NCBI GenBank assembly: GCA_024401355.1
Contig: JAKSLF010000009.1
Location: 1-64,000, forward strand
DNA: 64,000 bases
Reading direction: 5' to 3'
Origin: Bacteroidales bacterium
GTDB lineage: Bacteria > Bacteroidota > Bacteroidia > Bacteroidales > Marinilabiliaceae
Shown here: in pieces, positions 1-7,321 of the stretch
How positions within the stretch are numbered: the stretch's first letter is position 1
Layout: each line of letters opens with the position of its first letter
Notes under the pieces: generated by a model
Told to the model about the DNA's origin: nothing
The model's database searches: none
What the model saw: the letters and a program-made list of their open reading frames with translations, nothing else
Translations under genes and position numbers: made by a program

Positions 1-128
1 AACTACGCAATTATTTCAAATTAAAGCCAAATTTCGGAGTGGAATTTTTAGACGCTATTTCGAGCCGTACACTTTGTGTATCAATACTTTATGCGCGTAT
101 CGTCGCTCATGAAAGCGTATGGTTGCGT

Positions 129-1964
129 ATGGTGGTGAAATTGGGATTTATCGGACAGCCAATTAAAGAGGAATTAAAGGAATTTTATTCATCGCGGCCT
201 GGTTATGCGCCAAGAACAACTTTTCAAGTGCCAGACACTGTTAAAGAAATCGAGTCTAGTGCATTTAATCGGACGAAAATAGAAGATATTATTATTCCAG
301 ATTCTGTTGTTAGCATTGGCGAACGTTGCTTTCAAAGAGGTGATATAAGACATTTGCATATAGGAGTTGCGAATATGGAACCGAATGCTATTGAAGATTG
401 CAAAATAGGTAGTATATCAGTTTCTGCAGATAATACTTTTTATAGATGTATAGATGGAGTGTTGTATAACAATGATGTTACAAGATTGATATTGTGTCCT
501 GCCAATAAGAATTCAATAGAAATACCTTCTAGCGTAGAAGCGATAGGTCCATACGCATTCTATAGTGCTGAATTGGAATGTTTAAACATCCCGCAAAAAG
601 TAACCGTAATAGGGGAACGTGCATTTAGCATAGGCCATGTAAAGAAGATTATTTTGCACTCCAATATATGCTCAATAGGATATTCTGCTTTTGATGACGT
701 TTATGGTGTGACGGTAGTAGTCCCAGTGGATATGCTTGAAAAATGTCTTAAATGTGGTAATATAATTCACGGGGCATACAGAGAGGAAATACAATCAACT
801 AACGAAAGTGTTGAAGCTCAATTCCCAAAGCTTGATGAGCTGCCCAGAGATGACGACAAAGTATTCGTTCCTGTAGGTAGTTGGAACTACTATTACCAGA
901 AACTGCATTCGAAGAAGGAAGAGGAAGATTGTGATGAGGAGGATTATGATGATGTGACGGAGTTGGTTGAAGTTTCCAGAGAAATGCAGATCCAGCACAT
1001 CGAAAAGCTACGTGATTACTACTGTAGTATTGCTAATCAGAAGGAAGGTGTCTCATACTTTAATTATCCAAAGTTGACAGGAATGTATTTGTGTGACGAT
1101 CCGATGAATATTTTCATCAAAAAGAAAGACGGTTCAGTTATACAAATTTACGACCTCGTTACGGTTGATATAGGAGGAAAGGAATTTTTTTATGGAGCAG
1201 GGTCGATATTAAGATTCCTGGGGTTTGATTTTAGAAAATATTTGCTGACGTCATGTAATGCTATTGAAACAAAAGATTGCATTGGGAAAAAACTGGCAGC
1301 TCCTATAATGGGGGATTTCATTGAGGATTTCGTTGATGAGGATAACGGAGATGTTGTTACAATCGCTCGACGTTTTGCGATTGCCTACTATGGGGATGTT
1401 GTTGACGATCGAATCAAAGACTACTTACCAGAAGAAGGCATTTTCGTACGAACTGACTTAAGTGATGACCATGATATTGATGACAATAATATTTGTAAAT
1501 ATATTTTTCCATGCTTTTCTTTCAGGGTTGCAAAGGGTGATTTGTATTATATAATAAAAAATGAGTATATGTACAATGATAAGGACTATTCCTCAAAATA
1601 TAACATTGAGATCCTCAACAGCCTATATTGTGGTGAACCTAAAGAAGAGTGGACACAACAAATGGTTGATGATCTATGCGAAGATTACTTGTCATTGTTT
1701 AAGAGGATTATCAATAGATATGATGAAGATATTCAACCCTTTCGCATATTATTTGAAAGTGAAGAAGGACCATCAGATGAAAATGTTGAATTGTCAAAAG
1801 AGATTGAAAACTTTTTCCAATTAAAAATAGATGAGCTAAAGAAATGCAAATCAGAATGGGAGGCATTTAAGTTATTCAAGACTGATAGTGATTTACAGAA
1901 GATGCTGAAAGAAATTCTGGCTAGCAAGAATCTGCAAAATTCGTTTATCAGAAGATGGTTATAG
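129..1964 (+). CDS. BspA-like leucine-rich-repeat protein with unknown C-terminal half
   Basis: The first ~220 residues carry LRR_5 (BspA/TpLRR-type) repeats, recognisable from recurring units such as 'IPDSVVSIGERCF', 'IPSSVEAIGPYAF' and 'IPQKVTVIGERAF'. This fold usually mediates protein binding. A short acidic stretch (KKEEEDCDEEDYDD) separates it from a ~350-residue C-terminal part that I do not recognise. There is no signal peptide or membrane segment, so it is probably cytoplasmic, unlike surface BspA proteins. The start is uncertain: the frame is open to the left window edge with a GTG at 39, but the residues before the ATG at 129 do not look like protein, so I chose 129. It lies just upstream of the radical SAM gene in an accessory region. 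The LRR call is firm; the function is unknown. Confidence 0.7.
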   Translation: MVVKLGFIGQPIKEELKEFYSSRPGYAPRTTFQVPDTVKEIESSAFNRTKIEDIIIPDSVVSIGERCFQRGDIRHLHIGVANMEPNAIEDCKIGSISVSADNTFYRCIDGVLYNNDVTRLILCPANKNSIEIPSSVEAIGPYAFYSAELECLNIPQKVTVIGERAFSIGHVKKIILHSNICSIGYSAFDDVYGVTVVVPVDMLEKCLKCGNIIHGAYREEIQSTNESVEAQFPKLDELPRDDDKVFVPVGSWNYYYQKLHSKKEEEDCDEEDYDDVTELVEVSREMQIQHIEKLRDYYCSIANQKEGVSYFNYPKLTGMYLCDDPMNIFIKKKDGSVIQIYDLVTVDIGGKEFFYGAGSILRFLGFDFRKYLLTSCNAIETKDCIGKKLAAPIMGDFIEDFVDEDNGDVVTIARRFAIAYYGDVVDDRIKDYLPEEGIFVRTDLSDDHDIDDNNICKYIFPCFSFRVAKGDLYYIIKNEYMYNDKDYSSKYNIEILNSLYCGEPKEEWTQQMVDDLCEDYLSLFKRIINRYDEDIQPFRILFESEEGPSDENVELSKEIENFFQLKIDELKKCKSEWEAFKLFKTDSDLQKMLKEILASKNLQNSFIRRWL

Positions 1965-2031
1965 CGGGGGTAAAAGTATCTGACTCAAAGAAACTGTTAT
2001 TAATATATATGTAAAACTTATTGAACCTAAG

Positions 2032-3342
2032 ATGGGGATGCGTCCTATGGACACCGAAATTAAGATTCGGATGTCTCCGCCTCTTGGTTTGTATACCATT
2101 GTCAGCATATTAAGGAATGATCATAAAGTGGTCGTTCAGAACGAAAACGTAGAAGAGATAGAATACGATACACCTGATCTTGTGGGTATAACGGTTTCTC
2201 TTGATGTTCTTCCTGCGGCTATAGCCATATCTGCTCGCTTTCGTAGTCGCAATGTTCCTGTCGTTGTTGGTGGAGTACATGTTACCACCGCTTATAACAC
2301 TATTCCCCAAGAGGCGTTTGATGCTATTTGCATAGGACCGGCAGAAGGAACATGGCCAGATATAATGTCTGATTTAGCGAAAGGTGCTTTAAAATCTGTA
2401 TATCGATGTACGAATAGCCTTTCCGGTAAAGACATAGTGCCGCCAGCATATGACTTAATTCCCAAGGATAAATACCTTTACAGTAACATCATTCACACAA
2501 GCAGAGGGTGTCCATTCAAGTGTGACTTCTGCTATAATAGCTATGGCGATCACCGTTATGTGCATAGAGAAATAGATGATGTTATTGCAGAGATAAAGGC
2601 TATTGGACGCAAGCACATCATGATTATTGATGATAATTTCATCGGTAATCCTCGTTGGACGATGGAGCTGCTTCGCGCCTTTATCCCTCTGAAGATTAAG
2701 TGGAACGCTGCGGTGTCTATCAACGTTGTCAACATTCCTGGTATGCTCGACCTTATGAAAGAGAGCGGTTGTCAGGGCCTTTTTGTCGGATTCGAGAGTA
2801 TTAATCCATCTTCTATCGGAGGAGTTCATAAAGTGCAGAATGACAGGGCAATGTATGAATATGCCATCGAAGAAATCCATAAGCGTGGATTTATGATTAA
2901 CGCCAGCTTTGTTTTCGGGTTGGATGAAGATACCCCTGAAGTTTTCCAAAAGACACTTAATTGGATTGTTGAGCAGAAGATTGAAACAATCACCTCTCAT
3001 ATCCTTACTCCATATCCTGGAACAAAACTCTATGATGAGTTTGTCAAAGAGAATCGTCTGATTGACCATGATTTTTCGAAATACAATACTGCTCATGTGG
3101 TATTCCAACCTAAGAATATGTCTGCCGAACAGTTGTATGAAGGTTATATCTGGATCTATAAGGAACTATATTCTTTAAAGAATATTTTCAAGCGTTTGCC
3201 AAAAGCTAAAAAACAATGGATTCCATACCTGACTTTCAATCTGCTTTACCGAAAGTATGGTAAATGGACAGATAGAATGTGTAAGCGTTTTTCATACGAA
3301 CGCATAGGATGGTTGGCAGAAAAGGTGTCAAGATATCTATAG
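2032..3342 (+). CDS. B12-binding domain radical SAM protein
   Basis: This is a radical SAM enzyme with an N-terminal cobalamin-binding-like Rossmann domain (about residues 1-130, including 'VPVVVGGVHVT') followed by a radical SAM core. The CxxxCxxC cluster motif lies at C160, C164 and C167 (RGCPFKCDFC), which would ligate a [4Fe-4S] cluster for SAM cleavage. Such proteins do methylations or ring rearrangements on varied substrates; the substrate here cannot be inferred. The annotated ATG seems to remove the first beta strand: the codons just upstream, in frame, read VKLIEPK, a typical opening for this family, but no in-frame ATG, GTG or TTG precedes them. The N-terminus may therefore be damaged or may use a rare start. 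No partner gene is obvious. Confidence 0.85.
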   Translation: MGMRPMDTEIKIRMSPPLGLYTIVSILRNDHKVVVQNENVEEIEYDTPDLVGITVSLDVLPAAIAISARFRSRNVPVVVGGVHVTTAYNTIPQEAFDAICIGPAEGTWPDIMSDLAKGALKSVYRCTNSLSGKDIVPPAYDLIPKDKYLYSNIIHTSRGCPFKCDFCYNSYGDHRYVHREIDDVIAEIKAIGRKHIMIIDDNFIGNPRWTMELLRAFIPLKIKWNAAVSINVVNIPGMLDLMKESGCQGLFVGFESINPSSIGGVHKVQNDRAMYEYAIEEIHKRGFMINASFVFGLDEDTPEVFQKTLNWIVEQKIETITSHILTPYPGTKLYDEFVKENRLIDHDFSKYNTAHVVFQPKNMSAEQLYEGYIWIYKELYSLKNIFKRLPKAKKQWIPYLTFNLLYRKYGKWTDRMCKRFSYERIGWLAEKVSRYL

Positions 3343-3344
3343 TC

Positions 3345-4121
3345 TTATTCCCAGTGATGAAGTTCATCGGCATTGTAATGAAAAGGTGACAGCATCATCC
3401 ATTCTGCATCCTCATCAAGCGTGAACCAAGGGGAACGGAAAGGGTTCTGCCAGTTGGACAACACATGCATATCTCTGGCCGGCGTATTGCCTTCGGCCAA
3501 CAAGAAAACCTTTTTGCCGTCGCTGTTCTGCGCAACATCCACCACCATTACAGCATGCCCATATTTGTGTCCCGGACGGGCCGCGTACACAAACACATCG
3601 CCTACTTGCATATCCTTCAACTTGCGGCGTGGCAGCTCACGCGACAAGGAGAATGTGCTGGCTAATCCATAAACTTTCTTCAGGTAAGATTCAAAAGCCT
3701 TGCGTGAATTGTCTCCGGCATAATTCATGGTATTACCGTTGACATCCATGAAATGAATATCACCATACCTGCCACTGTTGTAAAGATATTCGGCACGTAG
3801 TCGCATGCATACATCAGCACATTGCTCAGCATTGCTCAACAACGGCAAGTCAATCACTGCGTAGTTTAGGAACTGCAGATGAGCCTTGCCTCCGGTGTAT
3901 AACTGTACTTGTGAACCTCGTGCCTTTAATGGTAATGATCTGAGATAATCTGCAAATGCTGCATCATCATTCTTTATTCTCTCATATCCCATAGGAGTCG
4001 GAATATCACCGATAGTCTTATAATTGTGCGGATTACTATAAGAATATCCAAACCATAGCCATAATCCTGCTGTGACAACTATTAATAATAGGGCAAAGGT
4101 TATTTTGATAAAAGTCTTCAT
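3345..4121 (-). CDS. DUF4846 domain protein, membrane-anchored
   Basis: This protein of 258 residues has an N-terminal hydrophobic segment (about residues 5-27, FIKITFALLLIVV...) that acts as a signal anchor, followed by a DUF4846 domain, a family of exported Bacteroidetes proteins without a known reaction. A conserved-looking core contains 'GDVFVYAARPGHKYGHAVMV'. It is convergent with the radical SAM gene, ending 2 bp from it. Its first 33 codons and the sequence upstream are duplicated 2,100 bp away on the far side of the AbiE module, so its original promoter region has been separated from it or copied. The family call is fairly confident; the function is unknown. Confidence 0.75.
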   Translation of the reverse strand: MKTFIKITFALLLIVVTAGLWLWFGYSYSNPHNYKTIGDIPTPMGYERIKNDDAAFADYLRSLPLKARGSQVQLYTGGKAHLQFLNYAVIDLPLLSNAEQCADVCMRLRAEYLYNSGRYGDIHFMDVNGNTMNYAGDNSRKAFESYLKKVYGLASTFSLSRELPRRKLKDMQVGDVFVYAARPGHKYGHAVMVVDVAQNSDGKKVFLLAEGNTPARDMHVLSNWQNPFRSPWFTLDEDAEWMMLSPFHYNADELHHWE

Positions 4122-4155
4122 TGTCTTATTTTGATTAGAGAAGCTAGTGGATAAT
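4021..4155. repeat. 135-bp direct repeat, copy A
   Basis: This copy is identical to 6121-6255 except at two positions (4083 T versus G, 4128 A versus T), a spacing of exactly 2,100 bp. It covers the first ~33 codons of the DUF4846 gene and ~34 bp upstream of its start. The two copies bracket the AbiE toxin-antitoxin genes in the same orientation. Confidence 0.95.
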
Positions 4156-4278
4156 TATGCGTATGGGTTTCATCGTTAATATGTTTTTCTTGTTGAATCA
4201 TACCAAACAGGTCGAACATCTGCATATAGATTCTGCCTATTGGGGGCCTGATCAAAAAGTTTGTCGGACTGCAATGTT

Positions 4279-5280
4279 TTACTTTATGGCTCGAAATCTG
4301 TCTTGTAACTCCGAAAGCCTCTCCATTAAATAATCGTAGGAAGGGGCATCTTTGTAGATGAAGCCGTATTTCATTTGTTCGTAGTCTGAACGCAGCACGG
4401 AATCAATATTAGCTGGTGGCACAAACGATATCGTTTGAGGATTATGTGTGTTGTAATCCAATCCGCTCCACGCCGTAAAAGCTTTCCGATGGGCAACTAT
4501 CTCATCATACAGGGGACGGTTATTCATTGCCTCTATGGCGAATGGTCTGTCCATCATCTTGACAATGTCGTACATGTGGCGTGTGAGTCGTTCAGTTCGC
4601 GAACAACCGCCAGGTCTTGTAAATTCCTCATGGAGAAGAAATATCTTTTCAAGAAAAGTTCTTCCTGGTACAACTGTCGGAACATCCACAGCTGGCATCG
4701 CGAACTCTTCGTCAGGATAAGCGTCTTCTATCATGGAGCGCATTGCAATCCTCTCATAAGGCTCCATTAAAGAACGGCAACTGATTTCAATCTTGACACG
4801 CTCAGGAATGTAGTGGACAGCTTGACCTAGGACTGTATTGTACTCTACGAACATCACCACTGGGTCAAGATCACTAACCGAAGTCTCAGGAACAACGACC
4901 TTACATTCCTGAAGTACGCCGAACTCTGCCAACTTTGCCTCTATGTCGTGACAAAGAGTGCTGCAAATGAATCTCTTTGACTCCTTGCGTAGGTTTGTGC
5001 GTTGAGACTTGTTGAGTTCCTCTCCGAAGCCTAAGTATTTCCTGTCGATGGCTAAGTCAATGTCTTCAGAAAACCGTTCTATCAGATTCCATCCTTTGCT
5101 AAGGCTTGTGCCGCCCTTGAAGACAAGCGCATCGGAGTATGGTAACGAGAAAATGCTTCTCAATACCATGCTTACCCAATAATCCTTCTCTACTGCGTTT
5201 TCTACGATACCCTTATCGTCTGCTATATTGGTGAGGATTGTCTGCCTTTCCTCATTTGAGAGTTGCGTCCAAGCTATCAT
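4279..5280 (-). CDS. AbiEii-type nucleotidyltransferase toxin (type IV TA)
   Basis: This is the toxin of an AbiE type IV toxin-antitoxin pair, a DNA polymerase beta-like nucleotidyltransferase. In characterised members it causes reversible growth arrest by modifying RNA, including tRNA acceptor ends. Visible motifs are EKDYW (31-35), KGGTSLSKGW (55-64) and SEDIDL (71-76, with D73 and D75 as likely metal ligands). The 333-residue length is usual for the family. Its start overlaps the 3' end of the antitoxin gene by 29 bp, which implies translational coupling. The module sits between 135-bp direct repeats. All core motifs are intact, so the toxin is probably active. Confidence 0.9.
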   Translation of the reverse strand: MIAWTQLSNEERQTILTNIADDKGIVENAVEKDYWVSMVLRSIFSLPYSDALVFKGGTSLSKGWNLIERFSEDIDLAIDRKYLGFGEELNKSQRTNLRKESKRFICSTLCHDIEAKLAEFGVLQECKVVVPETSVSDLDPVVMFVEYNTVLGQAVHYIPERVKIEISCRSLMEPYERIAMRSMIEDAYPDEEFAMPAVDVPTVVPGRTFLEKIFLLHEEFTRPGGCSRTERLTRHMYDIVKMMDRPFAIEAMNNRPLYDEIVAHRKAFTAWSGLDYNTHNPQTISFVPPANIDSVLRSDYEQMKYGFIYKDAPSYDYLMERLSELQDRFRAIK

Positions 5281-5869
5281 ATACTTTCAATCTTTTTCTT
5301 ATCCAACCAGGAGCTATACTATAGTCGTATCTGACAGCTTCCTTGTCTTCGCATTTGTCTATTGCATCTTTTATGATGACAAGGTAATCGTCTGTAATAT
5401 TATGCTCGCCAATCTCCTTCATGGCGCAAACCACCAATGGGAAAACATCTGTCTTATACGCAAAATTTCTAGGCGCACTACGCTTGAATACAATAGTCCT
5501 GTTACCAATCTTGATTTCTCTGGCCGTTGCGTCAGTCAGATACACGGCGTTCATCGTGACTTGCGTTGACAGCCCAAGCTTGTTCAATGCGGTAAGTCCC
5601 GATGGTATTATGCGCGCCTTGTCCTTCTGTGCTATGGCAGCAGCAATGTCATCTATACTGGGTTTCAGTATTCCGAATCGGTTGCGTAGCGGATAAAGAT
5701 ATATGCCCTGCGACAGCCTCACCAGCATTCCTTCATCCTCCAGACGAGACAAAGCACGAGTCACCGACCCGTCGTTGTTCAGGTCGGCAAAGTCACGAAC
5801 CATATACAGGGTGTTCTCCCCTTGCGATTCGATGCGCTCTCTAATCTGTTTCGTTAAAACGTTCGACAT
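5252..5869 (-). CDS. AbiEi-type antitoxin / DUF6088 transcriptional regulator
   Basis: This 205-residue protein precedes and overlaps the AbiEii toxin. It has an N-terminal winged-helix region (about 1-65, with 'DGSVTRALSRLEDEGMLVRL') and a C-terminal AbiEi/DUF6088 domain ('IIPSGLTALNKLGLSTQVT'). Characterised AbiEi proteins neutralise the toxin without stable complex formation and repress their own promoter by binding inverted repeats. A 9-bp perfect inverted repeat lies 66-94 bp upstream of this start (5935-5963) and is a natural operator candidate. The family call is supported by both sequence and gene order. Confidence 0.88.
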   Translation of the reverse strand: MSNVLTKQIRERIESQGENTLYMVRDFADLNNDGSVTRALSRLEDEGMLVRLSQGIYLYPLRNRFGILKPSIDDIAAAIAQKDKARIIPSGLTALNKLGLSTQVTMNAVYLTDATAREIKIGNRTIVFKRSAPRNFAYKTDVFPLVVCAMKEIGEHNITDDYLVIIKDAIDKCEDKEAVRYDYSIAPGWIRKRLKVYDSLDATLK

Positions 5870-5934
5870 ACTGCATCAATACTAGTCTGTTTGATGTCGC
5901 GAAATTACGCAAATCTTTTGAATAGACGATAAAA

Positions 5935-5963
5935 TGTCCGAAAAACTTTAGGAATTTCGGACA
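5935..5963. promoter_or_regulatory. Inverted repeat upstream of abiEi, candidate operator
   Basis: TGTCCGAAA (5935-5943) is repeated in inverted orientation as TTTCGGACA (5955-5963) with an 11-bp spacer. It lies in the promoter region of the AbiEi antitoxin gene. AbiEi regulators are known to bind inverted repeats in their own promoters. The assignment is inferred from position and symmetry. Confidence 0.5.
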
Positions 5964-6120
5964 AAATACAATTTGCCAAGGTCAATTGTCCATTTCATCG
6001 TAGGTGTTTTGCCTACAACAATTTATTTGTTATTGCCATGTACCAATATTTCCCTATAAATGCTAAAAGAGGGGTTGTCCTTCTTTTCTCTTCCTTTTTT
6101 TCTGTTCACTTGTATTGCAT
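5964..6120. other. Intergenic sequence, no gene seen
   Basis: AT-rich sequence between the candidate AbiE operator and repeat copy B. I see no open reading frame with coding character, no hairpin with a T-run and no RNA gene. Together with 6256-6571 it forms a ~700-bp stretch whose only recognisable content is the repeat and the gene fragment. Confidence 0.5.
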
Positions 6121-6221
6121 TAATTGTGCGGATTACTATAAGAATATCCAAACCATAGCCATAATCCTGCTGTGACAACTATGAATAATAGGGCAAAGGT
6201 TATTTTGATAAAAGTCTTCAT
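6120..6221 (-). pseudogene. Truncated 5' fragment of the DUF4846 gene
   Basis: This encodes the same first 33 residues as the DUF4846 protein at 3345-4121 (opening MKTFIKITFALL, ending in NPHN), then reaches TAA exactly where the repeat ends. It is a by-product of the duplication that brackets the AbiE module and is unlikely to make a useful protein beyond a hydrophobic peptide. Confidence 0.85.
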
Positions 6222-6255
6222 TGTCTTTTTTTGATTAGAGAAGCTAGTGGATAAT
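6121..6255. repeat. 135-bp direct repeat, copy B
   Basis: Second copy of the sequence at 4021-4155, 133 of 135 bases identical. It contains a stranded 5' fragment of the DUF4846 gene. Recombination between the copies would remove exactly 2,100 bp containing the AbiE module. Confidence 0.95.
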
Positions 6256-6571
6256 AAAACGCTATGACTGCATAAAGCCCAAGACATATATCACTAGGTT
6301 TATGCCGACATCGTAAGATGGCTTTATACGTTTCATGTCAGAAATAATTAATTGCTTGTTTTATAAATCAATAACTGCAAGATCATTGTCTGTGAAACAA
6401 GGCCCGCTTTGCATTTTCTCCCATATATGCCTTGTTTACATAGATGCTGCGTTGCTTAAAGCATCATAAGCATCTACAAGAATATCCCAGTTTTCTATCA
6501 TCATATTTTTAATTATCCATATTATTCACCCATTTATTTTACATCGCTGGGTGACTCACGATGAGTTTTTT
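6256..6571. other. Intergenic sequence, no gene seen
   Basis: About 316 bp between repeat copy B and the 3' end of the DUF1874 gene. I see only a 22-codon minus-strand frame at 6436-6504, which has no recognisable features. No terminator-like hairpin is obvious. Confidence 0.5.
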
Positions 6572-6916
6572 CTATTCAACGGTTAGCTTAACCCATTTGA
6601 AACTGAAACCTATAGGCAGTTTAGTGCAACCTTCTGGGAGACGACCGCCCTGAAGTTGAGCAATGTATGCAACGTCACCTTTCTTAAGGTGAACATTGAT
6701 ACGGCTGAACGGTACTCCAAGTACTGCAGCTATGTCTGGATGATTGACTGCTGAAATAATCTTATAACCTGGCACGTTTGCTAGGTCGTCAAACTCCCCG
6801 TTTAATGCGGGGATAATCTCGTGTTCAATAGTTGGAACGTGAGCCAACGATTTCTTAATGACACAATTATCATCAACCATCGAAAGAGAGAAAGTGTTGC
6901 AAATATATGTTTTCAT
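6572..6916 (-). CDS. DUF1874 protein, AcrIII-1/Crn2-like ring nuclease candidate
   Basis: A 114-residue protein of the STIV-B116/YddF/DUF1874 family. Characterised members (AcrIII-1 of archaeal viruses, Crn2 of bacterial type III CRISPR loci) degrade cyclic tetra-adenylate and shut down type III signalling. The family pattern is visible: start 'MKTYICNTFSL', then 'SAVNHPDIAAVLGV', 'GDVAYIAQL' and 'GRLPEG'. Candidate catalytic residues are H59, R92 and E95, with R and E three apart as in AcrIII-1. The helix after the histidine is about four residues shorter than I expect, and the usual Gly before His is Asn. The open frame extends to 7075, but the family start fits the ATG at 6916 (or 6937). 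It is divergent from the helicase/RT operon, and no type III CRISPR genes are in the window. Confidence 0.75.
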   Translation of the reverse strand: MKTYICNTFSLSMVDDNCVIKKSLAHVPTIEHEIIPALNGEFDDLANVPGYKIISAVNHPDIAAVLGVPFSRINVHLKKGDVAYIAQLQGGRLPEGCTKLPIGFSFKWVKLTVE

Positions 6917-7120
6917 ATTATAAATATTTTTATTCATCGTCTCTTTATACTCACAATCAACAAAAGGTAAACCCAATAACAGACAAGAAATATCTTTTAC
7001 TGAAATAGGTTCCAACATTCTGGATATCCTATTTACCTTTTGAGCATCATGGGTATAAAGTAACGAACAAGCCAAATAAGAGGCTTGATAAACAAGTTAT
7101 AAACCAAAAAACAGAAAAAT

Positions 7121-7300
7121 ATGAACACCGACAGATTTGACAACATCAATGATTTTGATGAAGAGTTTGACAACTACTATGAACAGCCAACATATGATGA
7201 CTATCATGGCTCATACGCTCAGGACGTAGAAGGCTGGTCGGACCAGGACATCGACGACGTGTTTGATGGTGATCCGGATATGTATTGGAACATTGATTAA
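7121..7300 (+). CDS. Small acidic protein (59 aa), unknown function
   Basis: The frame starts MNTDRFDNINDFDEEF and ends in GDPDMYWNID. It is very acidic (many Asp/Glu, few basic residues), with Tyr and Trp. The stop is 21 bp before the helicase start on the same strand, so it is the likely first gene of the operon. I recall similar short acidic proteins ending in 'YAQD...GDP..YWNID' from Bacteroidetes mobile elements, but their role is unknown. The charge could suit DNA mimicry or regulation of a nucleic-acid-binding partner; that is inference only. Confidence that it is a real gene comes from its amino-acid composition, length, position and recalled relatives. Confidence 0.7.
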   Translation: MNTDRFDNINDFDEEFDNYYEQPTYDDYHGSYAQDVEGWSDQDIDDVFDGDPDMYWNID

Positions 7301-7321
7301 CCCTTTTATCTGTACAAGCAC

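Noticed and set aside
795-998. 67-codon hydrophobic minus-strand frame
   Set aside because: It is antisense to the LRR gene and its hydrophobicity reflects the acidic coding strand opposite.
2455-3108. 217-codon minus-strand frame
   Set aside because: It lies opposite the radical SAM core and shows no family features.
4021-6255. 135-bp repeats as insertion-sequence ends or target-site duplication
   Set aside because: They are direct, contain coding sequence of the adjacent gene, are far too long for a target duplication, and no transposase lies between them.
6436-6504. 22-codon minus-strand frame with an ATG-ATG start
   Set aside because: Too short, no recognisable features and no conserved context.
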